Below are positions 7,584 to 16,590 of a DNA stretch of 64,000 nucleotides, piece by piece. Source of the stretch: JAIQFF01 sp963725615 (GTDB taxonomy: Bacteria > Acidobacteriota > Terriglobia > Terriglobales > Acidobacteriaceae); NCBI GenBank assembly GCA_963725615.1, contig CAVRZO010000027.1:58662-122661 (forward strand). The letters run 5' to 3'. The notes beneath the pieces were generated by a model that saw only the letters and a program-made list of their open reading frames with translations, was not told the origin of the DNA and did no database searches. Numbering within the stretch: the stretch's first letter is position 1; each line of letters opens with the position of its first letter. Position numbers and translations under genes: made by a program.

Positions 7584-9425
7584 TTGAAACTACCCCTTCC
7601 ATCTCGCATCCCCATTTTGTACGTCATCCTGAGTGTGCTCGCGCTCATCAGCGTGGTGCCGATGTATTTTTATTCGGAGCAGGTGGAAGCGATCAACCGC
7701 GAGCGCCTGATCACCAACGAGCGCCTGCTGCAAAACACGGTAACGCGCTCTCTGGCCGACGATATCTCGCAACACCAGGAATCGTTGCGCATGATGCTGG
7801 CCAACCTGTCGTCCGCCCTGCAGGTGGCAAGCGGCGGAGACATTACCGATGAGCATGTGGAAGCGCCCGAACTGCGCGCTCTGCTTGAGCATTTTGTTTC
7901 TTCCTCGGGAGACCTGGCTTACGCTACGTTACTGAACTCGGAGTCGAAGGGAATCTCGGCTGGCCGCATCGCTCCCGACGCCTTTTTGCAACGCGACCTG
8001 GTACGAGCTTATGAAGCTGCCCGCGAAGGCCGTGCCTACAGCGGCCAGGCCCTGGTAGTCGGCAGTGGAACGTCTGCCCGCACCGTCATGCTGGTCAGCA
8101 CGCCGGTGATGTATGGCGGACGCTTTCTGGGAATGATTGGAGCGGTAGAAGACCTGGCGTTTCTGATCCGCCGTCTGCAGGAAGTTAATCGTGGCGGGCT
8201 GACCCCTTACGTGGTCGATAGCGAGGGCCGCCTGGTGGCCGGCGCCACACCCGACTACGCCACCGGCCAGGACTTGACGAACTCGGAGATCGTACGCAAT
8301 TTCCTGGAGCAGGGCGGCCAATCCCAACTGGTCGCGGCCACTCGCGAGTTCAACGTTACCCAGGGCAAGAAAAGCACCAAGATGCTCGGCACCTACAGTC
8401 CGGTGGGCAATCTGGACTGGGCCGTGATCGTGCAGAAGCCGCGGGACGAGGCTTACCGCGGGGTATTCGAGATGCAGCGCAGCGCCCGCCTGCTGGCGCT
8501 GATGGCGATTCTGTTAAGCGTCGGCATCAGTATTTTCGCCGCGCGCGTCATTACCAACCCGCTGGAGGTTCTAACCGCTTCCAGCCGCGCCATCGCTCGC
8601 GGAGACTTCTCGCATCGCGTCAAGCTGAAGAGCCGCACGGAAATCGGAGAGCTGGCAACAACCTTCAACACCATGTCCGAGGAGCTCGAGCAATTCGTGC
8701 TCGACCTCAAACGCGCGGCCACGGAAAATCGAGATCTGTTCATGAGCTCTATTCAGATGCTGGCCGGCGCGGTCGACGAAAAAGATCCCTACACTCGTGG
8801 ACACTCCGACCGCGTGACGCGCTATTCGATGCTGATTGCGAAAGAGATGGGCCATCCCGAGGAGTTTCTGGAAATCGTGCGCGTGTCCGCCCAGCTCCAC
8901 GACGTGGGCAAGATCGGCATCGAAGATCGCATCCTGAAGAAACCGGGAGCGCTGACTCCGGAAGAATTCGAAATCATGAAGACCCACACTACCAAGGGCG
9001 CCAATATACTGCGCCCGGTGGCCCAGCTGAAAGACATGCTTCCCGGCATCGAACTGCACCACGAGTCGCTTGACGGACGCGGCTATCCGCGAGGGCTGCA
9101 GGACGCGGAGATTCCCCTGCTGCCGCGTATCATCGCGGTCGCTGACACCTTCGATGCGTTGACCACGAACCGTCCTTATCAGCAGGCGCACGATCCGGAG
9201 AGCGCACTGCGGATTATCCACAACTTATCCGGCAAACGGCTGGACCCAAATGCCGTCGCCGCCCTGACCGCGATCTACAAACGGGGCGAAATTCAGGTCC
9301 AACAACCCAACGTCTCAGTCACCCCCTCGCCTGCACCTAAGTTGCCAGCCCAGGCTTCGGTCACACCTTCGTCTGCTCCCGAGGCACGGGCGGCGGTGGC
9401 GGCCGCCGAAGTCTCGGGGCGGTAG
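7584..9425 (+). CDS. HAMP / HD-GYP c-di-GMP phosphodiesterase with Cache-like sensor
   Basis: 613-residue membrane protein. TM1 lies at about 8-28, a periplasmic dCache-like sensor at about 30-290, TM2 at about 298-320, HAMP at about 320-375 and HD-GYP at about 385-580. The metal site is intact (HDVGKIG near 439) and the GYP motif reads HHESLDGRGYP near 492, consistent with hydrolysis of cyclic di-GMP. The C-terminal 40 residues are Pro/Ala-rich and probably disordered. Translation starts at TTG. It likely links an external ligand to c-di-GMP levels; a PilZ effector is encoded at 14567. Confidence 0.88.
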   Translation: MKLPLPSRIPILYVILSVLALISVVPMYFYSEQVEAINRERLITNERLLQNTVTRSLADDISQHQESLRMMLANLSSALQVASGGDITDEHVEAPELRALLEHFVSSSGDLAYATLLNSESKGISAGRIAPDAFLQRDLVRAYEAAREGRAYSGQALVVGSGTSARTVMLVSTPVMYGGRFLGMIGAVEDLAFLIRRLQEVNRGGLTPYVVDSEGRLVAGATPDYATGQDLTNSEIVRNFLEQGGQSQLVAATREFNVTQGKKSTKMLGTYSPVGNLDWAVIVQKPRDEAYRGVFEMQRSARLLALMAILLSVGISIFAARVITNPLEVLTASSRAIARGDFSHRVKLKSRTEIGELATTFNTMSEELEQFVLDLKRAATENRDLFMSSIQMLAGAVDEKDPYTRGHSDRVTRYSMLIAKEMGHPEEFLEIVRVSAQLHDVGKIGIEDRILKKPGALTPEEFEIMKTHTTKGANILRPVAQLKDMLPGIELHHESLDGRGYPRGLQDAEIPLLPRIIAVADTFDALTTNRPYQQAHDPESALRIIHNLSGKRLDPNAVAALTAIYKRGEIQVQQPNVSVTPSPAPKLPAQASVTPSSAPEARAAVAAAEVSGR

Positions 9426-9448
9426 TTCTTCTAGTTCGCCGCTAAGAG

Positions 9449-9551
9449 CTTTTAACCGCAAAGGACGCAAAGGATAGCGCAGAGGACGCAAAGGGTTACG
9501 GAACTCTTCTTTGCGCTCTTTGCGGTATCCTTTGCGTCCTTTGCGGTTAAG
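9449..9551. repeat. AACCGCAAAGGACGC inverted repeat
   Basis: Two arms of about 43-45 bases (9449-9493 and 9509-9551) pair with a handful of mismatches. Each is built of GCAAAGGACGCAAAGGA words. A fragment of the family lies at 13654-13676. The repeat fills the gap between the HD-GYP gene and ftsY. Confidence 0.85.
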
Positions 9552-9571
9552 ATCTTTACGCCCGTTATAAT
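9541..9571 (+). promoter_or_regulatory. Candidate ftsY promoter
   Basis: A perfect -10 hexamer TATAAT at 9566-9571 lies 32 bases before the ftsY ATG. The nearest -35-like word is TTGCGG at 9541-9546, with a long 19-base spacer and inside the end of the repeat. Confidence 0.4.
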
Positions 9572-9603
9572 TGATTGCAGCATTCCAGGTCCCCCAAAAT
9601 TCC

Positions 9604-10560
9604 ATGATTCAAACTCTTTTTGGCAGCCTCGACGAAGAGCAGAAGCCCAGCTTCCTGGATCGCATGAAGGAAGCGGTAACCCGCACCCGGGAAAATCTGA
9701 GTGAGCGCATCGAAGCGGTAGTTTCGTTCGGTAAGGAGATTGACCGGAACACACTGGACGATCTTGAAGCCACGCTCCTCGGGGCTGACCTGGGCACGAC
9801 GACGACGCACGAAGTCCTGGAAAAGCTACGCGAGAAAGCCGACCGCAAGCAGATCGGGGACGTGGACGAACTCAAGCGGCTGCTCAAGGAAGAAATTCTC
9901 GCCATTCTGAGCACCACGGATTCTCAACCGGTCACAAAAGTAGAGGGAAAGCCTGAAGTAATTCTTGTAGTGGGCGTAAACGGCACGGGAAAGACAACCA
10001 CCATCGGCAAACTGGCCCAGGTCCTGCGTTCGGATGGCAAGACGGTCTTGCTATGCGCCGCCGATACGTTCCGCGCCGCCGCCATCGAGCAGCTTGAAAT
10101 CTGGGGGCACCGCACCGGGACCGAAGTCATTCGCACCAAGGCGGGAGGAGATCCATCGGCCGTGCTCTACGATGCGCTGCAGGCCGCGACTGCGCGGCAC
10201 ACCGACTACGTCATCGTCGACACTGCCGGACGCCTGCACACCAAAACCAATTTGATGGCCGAACTGGAAAAGATGCGACGTACGGCGCAGCGCATCATTC
10301 CGGGCGCGCCCCACGAGACCCTACTAGTCATGGACGCAACCACCGGGCAGAATGGTTTGCAGCAGGCGCGGCAGTTCACCCAATCTGCGGGCGTGACGGG
10401 CATCGTGCTGACCAAGCTCGACGGCACGGCCAAGGGTGGCGTGGTGGTAGCCATCTCGCGCGAACTCGGGGTTCCGGTGCGCTATGTCGGGGTGGGCGAA
10501 AAGGTCGGAGACCTGTTGCCCTTCGATCCCAGGGATTTCGTTGATTCGCTTTTCGTTTAG
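9604..10560 (+). CDS. ftsY: Signal recognition particle receptor FtsY
   Basis: SRP GTPase docking protein that receives ribosome-nascent chain complexes at the membrane. The N domain (about 1-100) is followed by the NG GTPase with GVNGTGKTTTIGKLA, DTFRAAAIEQL, DTAGRLHTK and TKLDGTAKGG. No long acidic A domain is present, so this is a short FtsY of 318 residues. The ATG at 9604 (MIQTLFG) is preferred over an upstream one at 9571 that overlaps the -10 box. ribD follows after 43 bases. Confidence 0.94.
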   Translation: MIQTLFGSLDEEQKPSFLDRMKEAVTRTRENLSERIEAVVSFGKEIDRNTLDDLEATLLGADLGTTTTHEVLEKLREKADRKQIGDVDELKRLLKEEILAILSTTDSQPVTKVEGKPEVILVVGVNGTGKTTTIGKLAQVLRSDGKTVLLCAADTFRAAAIEQLEIWGHRTGTEVIRTKAGGDPSAVLYDALQAATARHTDYVIVDTAGRLHTKTNLMAELEKMRRTAQRIIPGAPHETLLVMDATTGQNGLQQARQFTQSAGVTGIVLTKLDGTAKGGVVVAISRELGVPVRYVGVGEKVGDLLPFDPRDFVDSLFV

Positions 10561-10603
10561 CCTCGCGCGCTGCATCAAACCTGTTAAGCCCAAGAATTTC
10601 TCC

Positions 10604-11845
10604 ATGACTTCCAGGAAATCGGTTAAACGCGAAAGCCGGAAAACGCCGCGAAAATCCTCGCCTCCGGTCCGACCGAGTTCGTCGAGCCGCGAGAGCGATG
10701 AATACTTTCTCCGCCGCGCACTTGAGCTGGCCCGTAAAAGTATTGGTTTAACTTCGCCGAATCCCTGTGTGGGTGCCGTCGTTGTGGATCGCGAAGGCCG
10801 GGTAGTCGGTGAAGGCTCACACACCTTCGAGGGGATCAAACATGCAGAAGTGCTCGCGCTCGACCTGGCCGGCGACAAGGCGCGGGGCGCGACACTCTAC
10901 ATCAATCTCGAACCTTGCTCGCATCAGGGCCGCACCGGGGCGTGCGCCGATGCCGTCATCGCTGCCGGGGTCCGCCGCGTGGTGGCGTGCATGCAGGACC
11001 CCAATCCGCTGGTCGCCGGAAAGGGTTTCGAGCGATTGCGCAATGCCGGGGTCTCGGTTGCTTCGGGCATCTTGGAAGAGGAAGCCAAGGTGCTGAATGA
11101 GGCCTTCGCCAAATACATTCGCCATCACACGCCGCTGATCACGCTCAAGTCGGCCATGACGCTTGACGGCAAGATCGCTCCGCCTCCGGGCGAGTTGCCC
11201 CACACCACGGCGCTGGGCGGGGGAGGGGCCAGCGGCGGATGGATTACCAGCGAAGTCGCCCGCGGCCATGTGCAGGAACTTCGTCACCTCAACGACGCCA
11301 TCATGGTCGGTGTAGGCACGATCATTGCGGACGATCCGTTGCTCACGGATCGCAGCGGCCTTCCACGACGCCGGCGGTTGCTGCGGGTCATCGTGGACTC
11401 GCGGCTGCGACTGCCGCCGGAATCACGCGTGGTCAAAACCGCCAAAGACGATGTGCTTGTGCTCTGCTCGTTCGCCGAAGAGAAACGGAAGCGGGAGCTG
11501 CTGAACCAGGGAATCAGGGTCGAGCAGGTGCCGGTGGGAGTAGGAGACGGCCGTCCGGATATGGTACAAATCGCTCGCCGTCTGGGGACCATGGAGATCA
11601 CCAGCCTGCTGGTCGAGGGCGGAGCCATGATCAACGGAGCGGCGCTGGCCTCGGGTATCGTGGACAAGGTATTCCTTTACTACGCTCCCAAGATCCTAGC
11701 GGGTACCGGTTCGGTGCCATTCGCCACCGGCCCCGGCTTCGCCCACATGAGCGATGCGGCTTACGTGAAGTCAATCCGGCTGCACCGCTTCGGCGAAGAT
11801 TTCGCGGTCGAGGGATATTTGCGGGATCCGTACGGGGAAAACTAG
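10604..11845 (+). CDS. ribD: Riboflavin biosynthesis deaminase/reductase RibD
   Basis: Bifunctional enzyme for the second and third steps of riboflavin synthesis. The N-terminal deaminase has the zinc motif HAE plus PCSHQGRTGAC, preceded by SPNPCVGAVV. The C-terminal reductase (about 175-410) contains TLDGKIA and LVEGGAMING. The ATG at 10604 lies 43 bases after ftsY; an earlier in-frame start inside ftsY is rejected because its extension is unlike the family. The first 25 residues are basic and Ser-rich, an unusual extension. The stop codon lies inside the palindromic repeat that follows. Confidence 0.93.
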   Translation: MTSRKSVKRESRKTPRKSSPPVRPSSSSRESDEYFLRRALELARKSIGLTSPNPCVGAVVVDREGRVVGEGSHTFEGIKHAEVLALDLAGDKARGATLYINLEPCSHQGRTGACADAVIAAGVRRVVACMQDPNPLVAGKGFERLRNAGVSVASGILEEEAKVLNEAFAKYIRHHTPLITLKSAMTLDGKIAPPPGELPHTTALGGGGASGGWITSEVARGHVQELRHLNDAIMVGVGTIIADDPLLTDRSGLPRRRRLLRVIVDSRLRLPPESRVVKTAKDDVLVLCSFAEEKRKRELLNQGIRVEQVPVGVGDGRPDMVQIARRLGTMEITSLLVEGGAMINGAALASGIVDKVFLYYAPKILAGTGSVPFATGPGFAHMSDAAYVKSIRLHRFGEDFAVEGYLRDPYGEN

Positions 11846-11903
11846 CAATTGGCAATTAGCAATTGGCACTTGGCTAAATGCCAATTGCTAATTGCCAAGT
11901 GCT
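11844..11903. repeat. AGCAATTGGCAATT palindrome
   Basis: Two 24-base arms (11844-11867 and 11880-11903) pair with two mismatches. The AT-rich words AATTGGC/AATTAGC stand out in this GC-rich sequence. Related unpaired arrays occur at 12583-12651 and 45241-45260. It overlaps the ribD stop codon. Confidence 0.85.
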
Positions 11904-11931
11904 TTCTCCGGCCGGCGCTACAATACGATCC

Positions 11932-12576
11932 ATGTTCACCGGCATCATCGAAGAAGTCGGACGCGTCACCGGCATCGCGCAAAAGAACGGCAACCGCCGC
12001 CTCACAGTCAGCGCAAGCCAACTGAACCGCGAACTCAAGCAGGGCGACAGCATCGCTGTCAGCGGCGTCTGCCTTACCGCGGTCGAAATCACGCCCACGT
12101 CGCTCGCAGCGGACCTGGCGTCCGAGACCTGGAAGCGCACTTCATTCTCCCGCATCAAGAAAGATGCGCTGGTGAATCTTGAGCTGCCTATGCGCGCCGA
12201 CGGACGTTTCGGCGGCCACATCGTGCAAGGCCACGTGGATGGCACCGGCAAGTTCCTCGCATTGGATCGGGTGCGAGGCGCGGACGACTACTGGCTGCGG
12301 ATTGAAATACCGCCGGAGCTGGCGCGCTACGTGATCTTCAAGGGCTCGCTCTGCATCGAAGGCATCAGCCTGACCGTGGCGCGGATCGAAGGAACGAAGG
12401 TGACCGCGGCGATTATTCCGCACACGGTGAAGATGACCAACCTGAAGTCGCTCAACCCTGGAGATCCCGTGAACCTGGAAGTGGACGTGGTGGCGAAATA
12501 CGTGGAAAAGATGATCAAGGGGGAATCTGCGAACTCATCGCTCACCGTGGAGCGGCTGGTGGGCGAGGGATTCTAG
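11932..12576 (+). CDS. ribE: Riboflavin synthase alpha chain
   Basis: Dismutates two 6,7-dimethyl-8-ribityllumazine to riboflavin. 214 residues with the duplicated lumazine-binding fold: the N-terminal MFTGIIEEVG start with AVSGVCLTAVE, and a second barrel beginning VQGHVDGTGKF with GSLCIEGISLTV. The ATG at 11932 fits the invariant family N-terminus. A TACAAT word ends 7 bases before this ATG, which could mean a leaderless transcript. It lies downstream of ribD on the same strand, separated by a palindrome. Confidence 0.94.
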   Translation: MFTGIIEEVGRVTGIAQKNGNRRLTVSASQLNRELKQGDSIAVSGVCLTAVEITPTSLAADLASETWKRTSFSRIKKDALVNLELPMRADGRFGGHIVQGHVDGTGKFLALDRVRGADDYWLRIEIPPELARYVIFKGSLCIEGISLTVARIEGTKVTAAIIPHTVKMTNLKSLNPGDPVNLEVDVVAKYVEKMIKGESANSSLTVERLVGEGF

Positions 12577-12582
12577 GTCAGC

Positions 12583-12651
12583 TTGGCAATTGGCACTTAG
12601 CACTTAGCAACTAGCCGTTAGCCATTGGCGAATAGCGATTGGCAATCGGCC
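12583..12651. repeat. Array of TTGGCAATTGGC / TTAGCAC words
   Basis: About ten variants of a 7-8 base word (TTGGCAA, TTAGCAC, TTAGCCA, TTGGCGA) run in a row after ribE, without a pairing arm. It resembles one arm of the element at 11844-11903. The rest of the gap to 12830 shows no gene or site that I recognise. Confidence 0.6.
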
Positions 12652-12830
12652 CTGGAGCTACACGGTAGTAACAGGAGTTCGCCATTTCGGAAGGGCAGGC
12701 TTCCAGCCGTCGAGCGCCGAGCTGAGCCTTGCCGCCGTTGCGTCCATCGTGACCGCCGTGCTCAGGATCAACTTCAACGGCGGCGGACAAGAGTGGCCGC
12801 CCCTCACGGCCGTGCCAATTGCTGCCCAGC

Positions 12831-13616
12831 TTATCCGTTCACTTCGATGGACGCTGTTATCCCGGGCTCATCCAGCTTCAGAAACTCCTGCACGATCGGC
12901 TCATCGCTTCGTTCCATTTCGCCATAGGTTCCAACGAAGATCGCCTTCGCCTCGTGGAGAAATACGATCCGGTCGGCCAGCTTCTTGGCGAGGCGCATAT
13001 CGTGTGTTACGACCACGCTGGTCAGGTGCAACTGAATCTTCAGCCGCTTGATGAGATCGCCGAGCAGTTGGGCCATCAACGGATCCACCATGGTGGTGGG
13101 TTCGTCATAGAGGACGCATTCCGGCTGGGCAGCGAGGGCGCGCGCGATCGCCACCGAGCGCTTCATCCCGGTGGACAAATCGGAGGGCAACTGGTCGCGC
13201 ATCTCTTTCACCCCAACCATGTCCAGCAGGCCGTCCACGATCTGATAAATCTGCTCCTCGGAAAGCTGGCGCCGTTCGCGCAGGGGGAACGCCACGTTCT
13301 CGCCCACTGTGAGCGAATCGAATAACGCGCCGTTCTGAAAGACAATCGTCACTTTCTTGCGGATGCGTTCCAGATCTTCTTCGCCGTAATCGGTGATGTC
13401 TTCATGGGCCACAATCACGCGGCCGGAATCGGGCTTGAGAAATCCCATGATGTTCATCAACGAGACCGATTTGCCCACACCACTGCGGCCCAGAATGCAA
13501 ATTGTTTCTCCGGGCATCACGCTGAAGCTGACGTGATCGAGGACGCGGTTGTCGCCAAAGGCCTTGGAGACATCCTTGAACTCGATGTACGGTGCGAATT
13601 TTTCGTCGCTGGACAT
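12831..13616 (-). CDS. ABC transporter ATP-binding protein, MlaF/Mkl type
   Basis: 261-residue ATPase with Walker A GRSGVGKS, Q-loop FQNGALFDSLT, Walker B VLYDEPTT, and an H-loop (VVTHDM). FQNGALFDSLTVGENVAFPLRE is characteristic of the MlaF/Mkl subfamily that drives phospholipid or lipid transport with MlaE permeases. The signature motif reads LSTGMKRS instead of the usual LSGGM, a substitution in the nucleotide-sensing loop. No MlaE or MlaD gene lies beside it, so its partner must be encoded elsewhere. Transcribed opposite to its neighbours. Confidence 0.85.
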   Translation of the reverse strand: MSSDEKFAPYIEFKDVSKAFGDNRVLDHVSFSVMPGETICILGRSGVGKSVSLMNIMGFLKPDSGRVIVAHEDITDYGEEDLERIRKKVTIVFQNGALFDSLTVGENVAFPLRERRQLSEEQIYQIVDGLLDMVGVKEMRDQLPSDLSTGMKRSVAIARALAAQPECVLYDEPTTMVDPLMAQLLGDLIKRLKIQLHLTSVVVTHDMRLAKKLADRIVFLHEAKAIFVGTYGEMERSDEPIVQEFLKLDEPGITASIEVNG

Positions 13617-13619
13617 GGA

Positions 13620-13686
13620 ATGGTCGTCAGTCGTCGGTCCTCAGTCGTCAGTCTTTCTTTGCGTCCTTTGCGCAAAGGCATTCCTG
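13620..13686. repeat. Composite of two repeat half-copies
   Basis: A single arm of the CAGTCGTCAG family (13620-13653) is directly joined to a fragment of the GCAAAGGACGC family (13654-13686). It starts 3 bases upstream of the ABC ATPase start. Two families side by side suggest hotspots for repeat insertion. Confidence 0.6.
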
Positions 13687-13730
13687 CTCATCACCCGATA
13701 CCTGATGGGCTTAATAATAAATCCTTCTGA

Positions 13731-14327
13731 TCACTCGGCTGGCAGCTTCTGCCTCGCTTCCTGCCGGTCCTGGTCGGTGTTCAGATTGCGGAACATTTCT
13801 TCCGTGAAGCCGTTTCGTTCCAACTCTGCCTGCTCGATCACCAGTGTCTGGACTTCAGGAAACAAACTGTCGATCTTGTTTTTCCCAGCCTGCAATGATC
13901 GCTCTGCAACCTCGGCGAATTCCTTCCGGTAGACGGCGCACAGAGGCTGCAATCCTCCACCTGCCCTTGGCACTACCACCACCGCGTTGCTTGCACGCGC
14001 CTGATTGATCAAATATTTCAAAAAATCGAGCTCCAGAAACGGCATATCCACGGCGGTGATCAAGTTCAGTTGTGTGCGGGTCCCAGCCAGCGCGGTATGA
14101 ATCCCAGCCAATGGTCCGCGCCCGGGATACCGGTCTTCCACCACAGGACCGAAGGCGGCGAATTTCTCCGCGCTGCCGACGATCCACGCGTTTCCAGTCG
14201 CGGCCTGCGTCAACTCCAGCGCATGCGCCAGCCAGGTGCGTCCTCCCAGCTGCAGAAACGCCTTATCCTGGCCCATGCGGGAGCTCTTGCCGCCCGCCAG
14301 GACGAACCCGGTTATAGATTCCACGCC
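13731..14327 (-). CDS. mobA: Molybdenum cofactor guanylyltransferase MobA
   Basis: Transfers GMP from GTP to molybdopterin to form the guanine dinucleotide cofactor. The nucleotide-binding motif LAGGKSSRMGQDKA lies near the N-terminus, followed by DRYPGRGPLAGI and AVDMPFLE. The start is uncertain: GTG at 14327 places the motif at the family's usual distance, with another GTG at 14339. Extending further would run into a palindromic repeat at 14375. About 198 residues. No other molybdenum cofactor gene is in the window except the CinA-type MoCF-like domain. Confidence 0.85.
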   Translation of the reverse strand, partial: GVESITGFVLAGGKSSRMGQDKAFLQLGGRTWLAHALELTQAATGNAWIVGSAEKFAAFGPVVEDRYPGRGPLAGIHTALAGTRTQLNLITAVDMPFLELDFLKYLINQARASNAVVVVPRAGGGLQPLCAVYRKEFAEVAERSLQAGKNKIDSLFPEVQTLVIEQAELERNGFTEEMFRNLNTDQDRQEARQKLPAE

Positions 14328-14374
14328 GTGATCATACACGCCCTTATGTTTCGGTTTTACCGAACACAGAATGG

Positions 14375-14432
14375 AGGACGGGCGTCCCGCCCGTCGGTCA
14401 CGGACTTGCATGACGGGCGGGACGCCCGTCCT
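14375..14432. repeat. Perfect 21-base inverted repeat GGACGGGCG
   Basis: The arms 14375-14395 and 14412-14432 are exact reverse complements with a 16-base loop. Each arm is itself palindromic (GACGGGCG/CGCCCGTC). It lies between divergent mobA and the PilZ gene and has no T-tract. Confidence 0.85.
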
Positions 14433-14566
14433 TCATCATCCAGTATCGCCATTATTTCCAGCCAGTTGCGGGGCCATCCTCTATTAGACGAAAGTAACCT
14501 AGCCCAACTGCCAACCGCTGGTGGATGATAGTTCTTCCCGGCGATCCCCTTCCGGAAGAAACGACC

Positions 14567-15094
14567 ATGCCTCAGAAGTTGATGGATGTCCTCATGCTTG
14601 GCCGCTGCTCCCACGAATTTTCCTGGCCTCGGCGCGCTGCCGATGGTCACTACTACCAGGTATGTCTGCTTTGCGCCGCAGAGTACAAGTACGACTGGAA
14701 GACGATGAAGCGCATCAAGCGCGTAGCCAGCGCGCCCGAATTGAGCACTGAAAAACAACGGGACAAGAATGGCAAGAAGCCGACCTGGGTTCCGCGTGCG
14801 CGACGCTTGTCGTTGCAAACTCCGGTCCGCTATCGTCCCAAGGGTCTGGGGACGTGGCATGAGGGCACGGTTGAAAATCTCAGCCAGTCCGGCGTGCTTC
14901 TCTTCGGACCCCAGCAGTTGCCCGACAACACGCTGGTCGAGATGGTGTTCGAGATGCCGGAGGAAATTTCCGGTCAGAAAAACAGCACTGTTCTCTGCCA
15001 GGGCCGAATCATTCGCCGCAAGGATATCCGTGATTCCGAGTCGGTTGGGCTGGCGGCGTCAATTCTCGACTACAAATTCCTGCGCCAGCACTGA
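14567..15094 (+). CDS. PilZ-domain protein with N-terminal Cys motif
   Basis: 175-residue protein. The C-terminal PilZ domain (about 80-170) has the c-di-GMP-binding RARRLSLQTPVRYRP (R-x3-R type) and NLSQSGVLL (D/N-x-S-x2-G type) motifs. The N-terminal 45 residues carry C-x-H plus C-x2-C (GRCSHEF; VCLLCAAEYKYDWKTMK), which may bind a metal. The ATG at 14567 has GGAAG 8 bases upstream. It is probably an effector that responds to c-di-GMP; the HD-GYP enzyme at 7584 would act on the same messenger. The target is unknown. Confidence 0.8.
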   Translation: MPQKLMDVLMLGRCSHEFSWPRRAADGHYYQVCLLCAAEYKYDWKTMKRIKRVASAPELSTEKQRDKNGKKPTWVPRARRLSLQTPVRYRPKGLGTWHEGTVENLSQSGVLLFGPQQLPDNTLVEMVFEMPEEISGQKNSTVLCQGRIIRRKDIRDSESVGLAASILDYKFLRQH

Positions 15095-15287
15095 TTCGCA
15101 GGATTGGCGGCCGACGATTGTGGGCTCAAGACCGGCCTTCACATTGGGCCGCAAATTGTTCTCCACCGTACGGTTACAGGCTTCAATTTTCCGCACTCTT
15201 CAGCCATAATTTTGCCCGAGACCAGAAGCGTTTCTGCATCTAAACTATCTATAATCGGTTTTAGCTCAATCAGGAGCATCTTTCACT

Positions 15288-16451
15288 ATGAAGGCAAAAA
15301 TCTCCCTCTACGTCACTGGGCTCATGCTGCTCGCGATTCTGACCGTGGGCGTGGGTTGCACCAAGGCCCCGAACGACGCTGAGCTTACCAGCAACATTCA
15401 GACCAAGCTGGCTTCGGATTCCGGTCTGACCGGCAAGCAACTGGGCGTGAAAGCAGAAGGCGGGACCGTAACCCTGACCGGTACCGTGGACAACGACGCT
15501 GAACGCGAAGCCGCGGCACGCTACGCGGCTGCCGAGCCCGGAGTCAAGCAGGTCATCAATAATTTGCAGGTGGCGCCATCAATGGATACGGCGCAAGCTG
15601 CACCGCCGCCCGCACCGGCACCGGTAGAGGAGGCTAAGCCTTCGCCGTCGCCCAAACCCCGTCGGCGCGAACCGCGAGTGCGCGACACGCCTCCGCCTTC
15701 GAACAACAACGCCCCGCCGGCTCCCGTAGCGTCTATGACGCCTTCGGCGCCCGTATCATCGGTGCCTTCCACACCGCCGCCTCCGCCTCCACCCAAGAAA
15801 GTTACGATCCCAACGGGGACAACTCTGGCGGTGCGGCTGGTTGACAGCATCGATTCCGAAACCAGTCAGCAGGGCCAGACGTTCCATGCCACGCTCGATT
15901 CTCCGCTGGCGGTGGATGGCGAGGTGGCGATTCCCTCAGGCTACGACGTTGAAGGCCATTTGGTCGAAGTGAAGAGCGCCGGCAAGTTCGCCGGGCAATC
16001 TGTAGTGGCTTTGCAGTTGGATCGCATTTCCGCTGGTGGCAAGTACTACAGCCTGCAGACGGATCAATACCGGCGGCAGGGTTCATCGCGCGGTAAGAAC
16101 ACAGCCGCGAAGGTCGGTGCGGGCGCCGGCATCGGAGCCATCATCGGCGCGATTGCCGGCGGAGGCAAAGGCGCTGCCATCGGCGCAGCCGCCGGCGGAG
16201 GCCTTGGTGGCGGCGTGCAAGCGGCGACCAAGGGTCAGCAGATCAAGCTGCCCTCGGAAACCGTTCTGAACTTTACCCTCCAGGCTCCCTTGACGGTGGT
16301 CGAGGCCAAGGGTCCGAATCGTGGCCGCCATCGGCTGGACACCAGCCAGTCAGATTCCAACCAGGATCCGAACCAGTCCGACCCCAACCGGCCAGTACTG
16401 AATCGGCCCAATAGCCAACCCGATTCGAGCTCGCCAGACCCGAATCAGTAA
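15288..16451 (+). CDS. BON-domain lipoprotein with glycine-zipper region
   Basis: 387-residue exported lipoprotein. The signal peptide ends at a lipobox (VGVGC, Cys 24). A BON domain (about 30-98: KAEGGTVTLTGTVDNDAERE) is followed by a Pro/Ala-rich linker (about 100-175), a beta-rich domain, and a glycine zipper (about 278-315: GAGIGAIIGAIAGGGKGAAI) that could span or perturb a membrane. The tail is repetitive, with DPNQ/DPNR/DSNQ units. AGGAGC lies 9 bases before the ATG. It is likely an envelope-associated, stress-type lipoprotein. A hairpin terminator follows. Confidence 0.8.
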   Translation: MKAKISLYVTGLMLLAILTVGVGCTKAPNDAELTSNIQTKLASDSGLTGKQLGVKAEGGTVTLTGTVDNDAEREAAARYAAAEPGVKQVINNLQVAPSMDTAQAAPPPAPAPVEEAKPSPSPKPRRREPRVRDTPPPSNNNAPPAPVASMTPSAPVSSVPSTPPPPPPPKKVTIPTGTTLAVRLVDSIDSETSQQGQTFHATLDSPLAVDGEVAIPSGYDVEGHLVEVKSAGKFAGQSVVALQLDRISAGGKYYSLQTDQYRRQGSSRGKNTAAKVGAGAGIGAIIGAIAGGGKGAAIGAAAGGGLGGGVQAATKGQQIKLPSETVLNFTLQAPLTVVEAKGPNRGRHRLDTSQSDSNQDPNQSDPNRPVLNRPNSQPDSSSPDPNQ

Positions 16452-16470
16452 AGTTTTGTAAACCTCTACG

Positions 16471-16500
16471 AGGCCGGCATTTAGCCGGCCTTTTTCTTTT
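16471..16500 (+). terminator. Rho-independent terminator after BON lipoprotein gene
   Basis: The stem GGCCGGC (16472-16478) pairs with GCCGGCC (16484-16490) around a 5-base loop and is followed by a T-rich run ending at 16500. It lies 20 bases after the stop codon. Confidence 0.9.
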
Positions 16501-16590
16501 GATCTTTGGCCTGACCGAAGACAATATTTACGACCAAACTGCAGGTCGCCACATCCATATACTTTTGCCAGGTAAGGTCAAGAGGCTTTC

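Noticed and set aside
12583..12651. Reiterated short words resembling a CRISPR or minisatellite array
   Set aside because: Units vary in length and sequence, there are no uniform spacers and no cas genes in the window; it is one arm of a known local repeat family.
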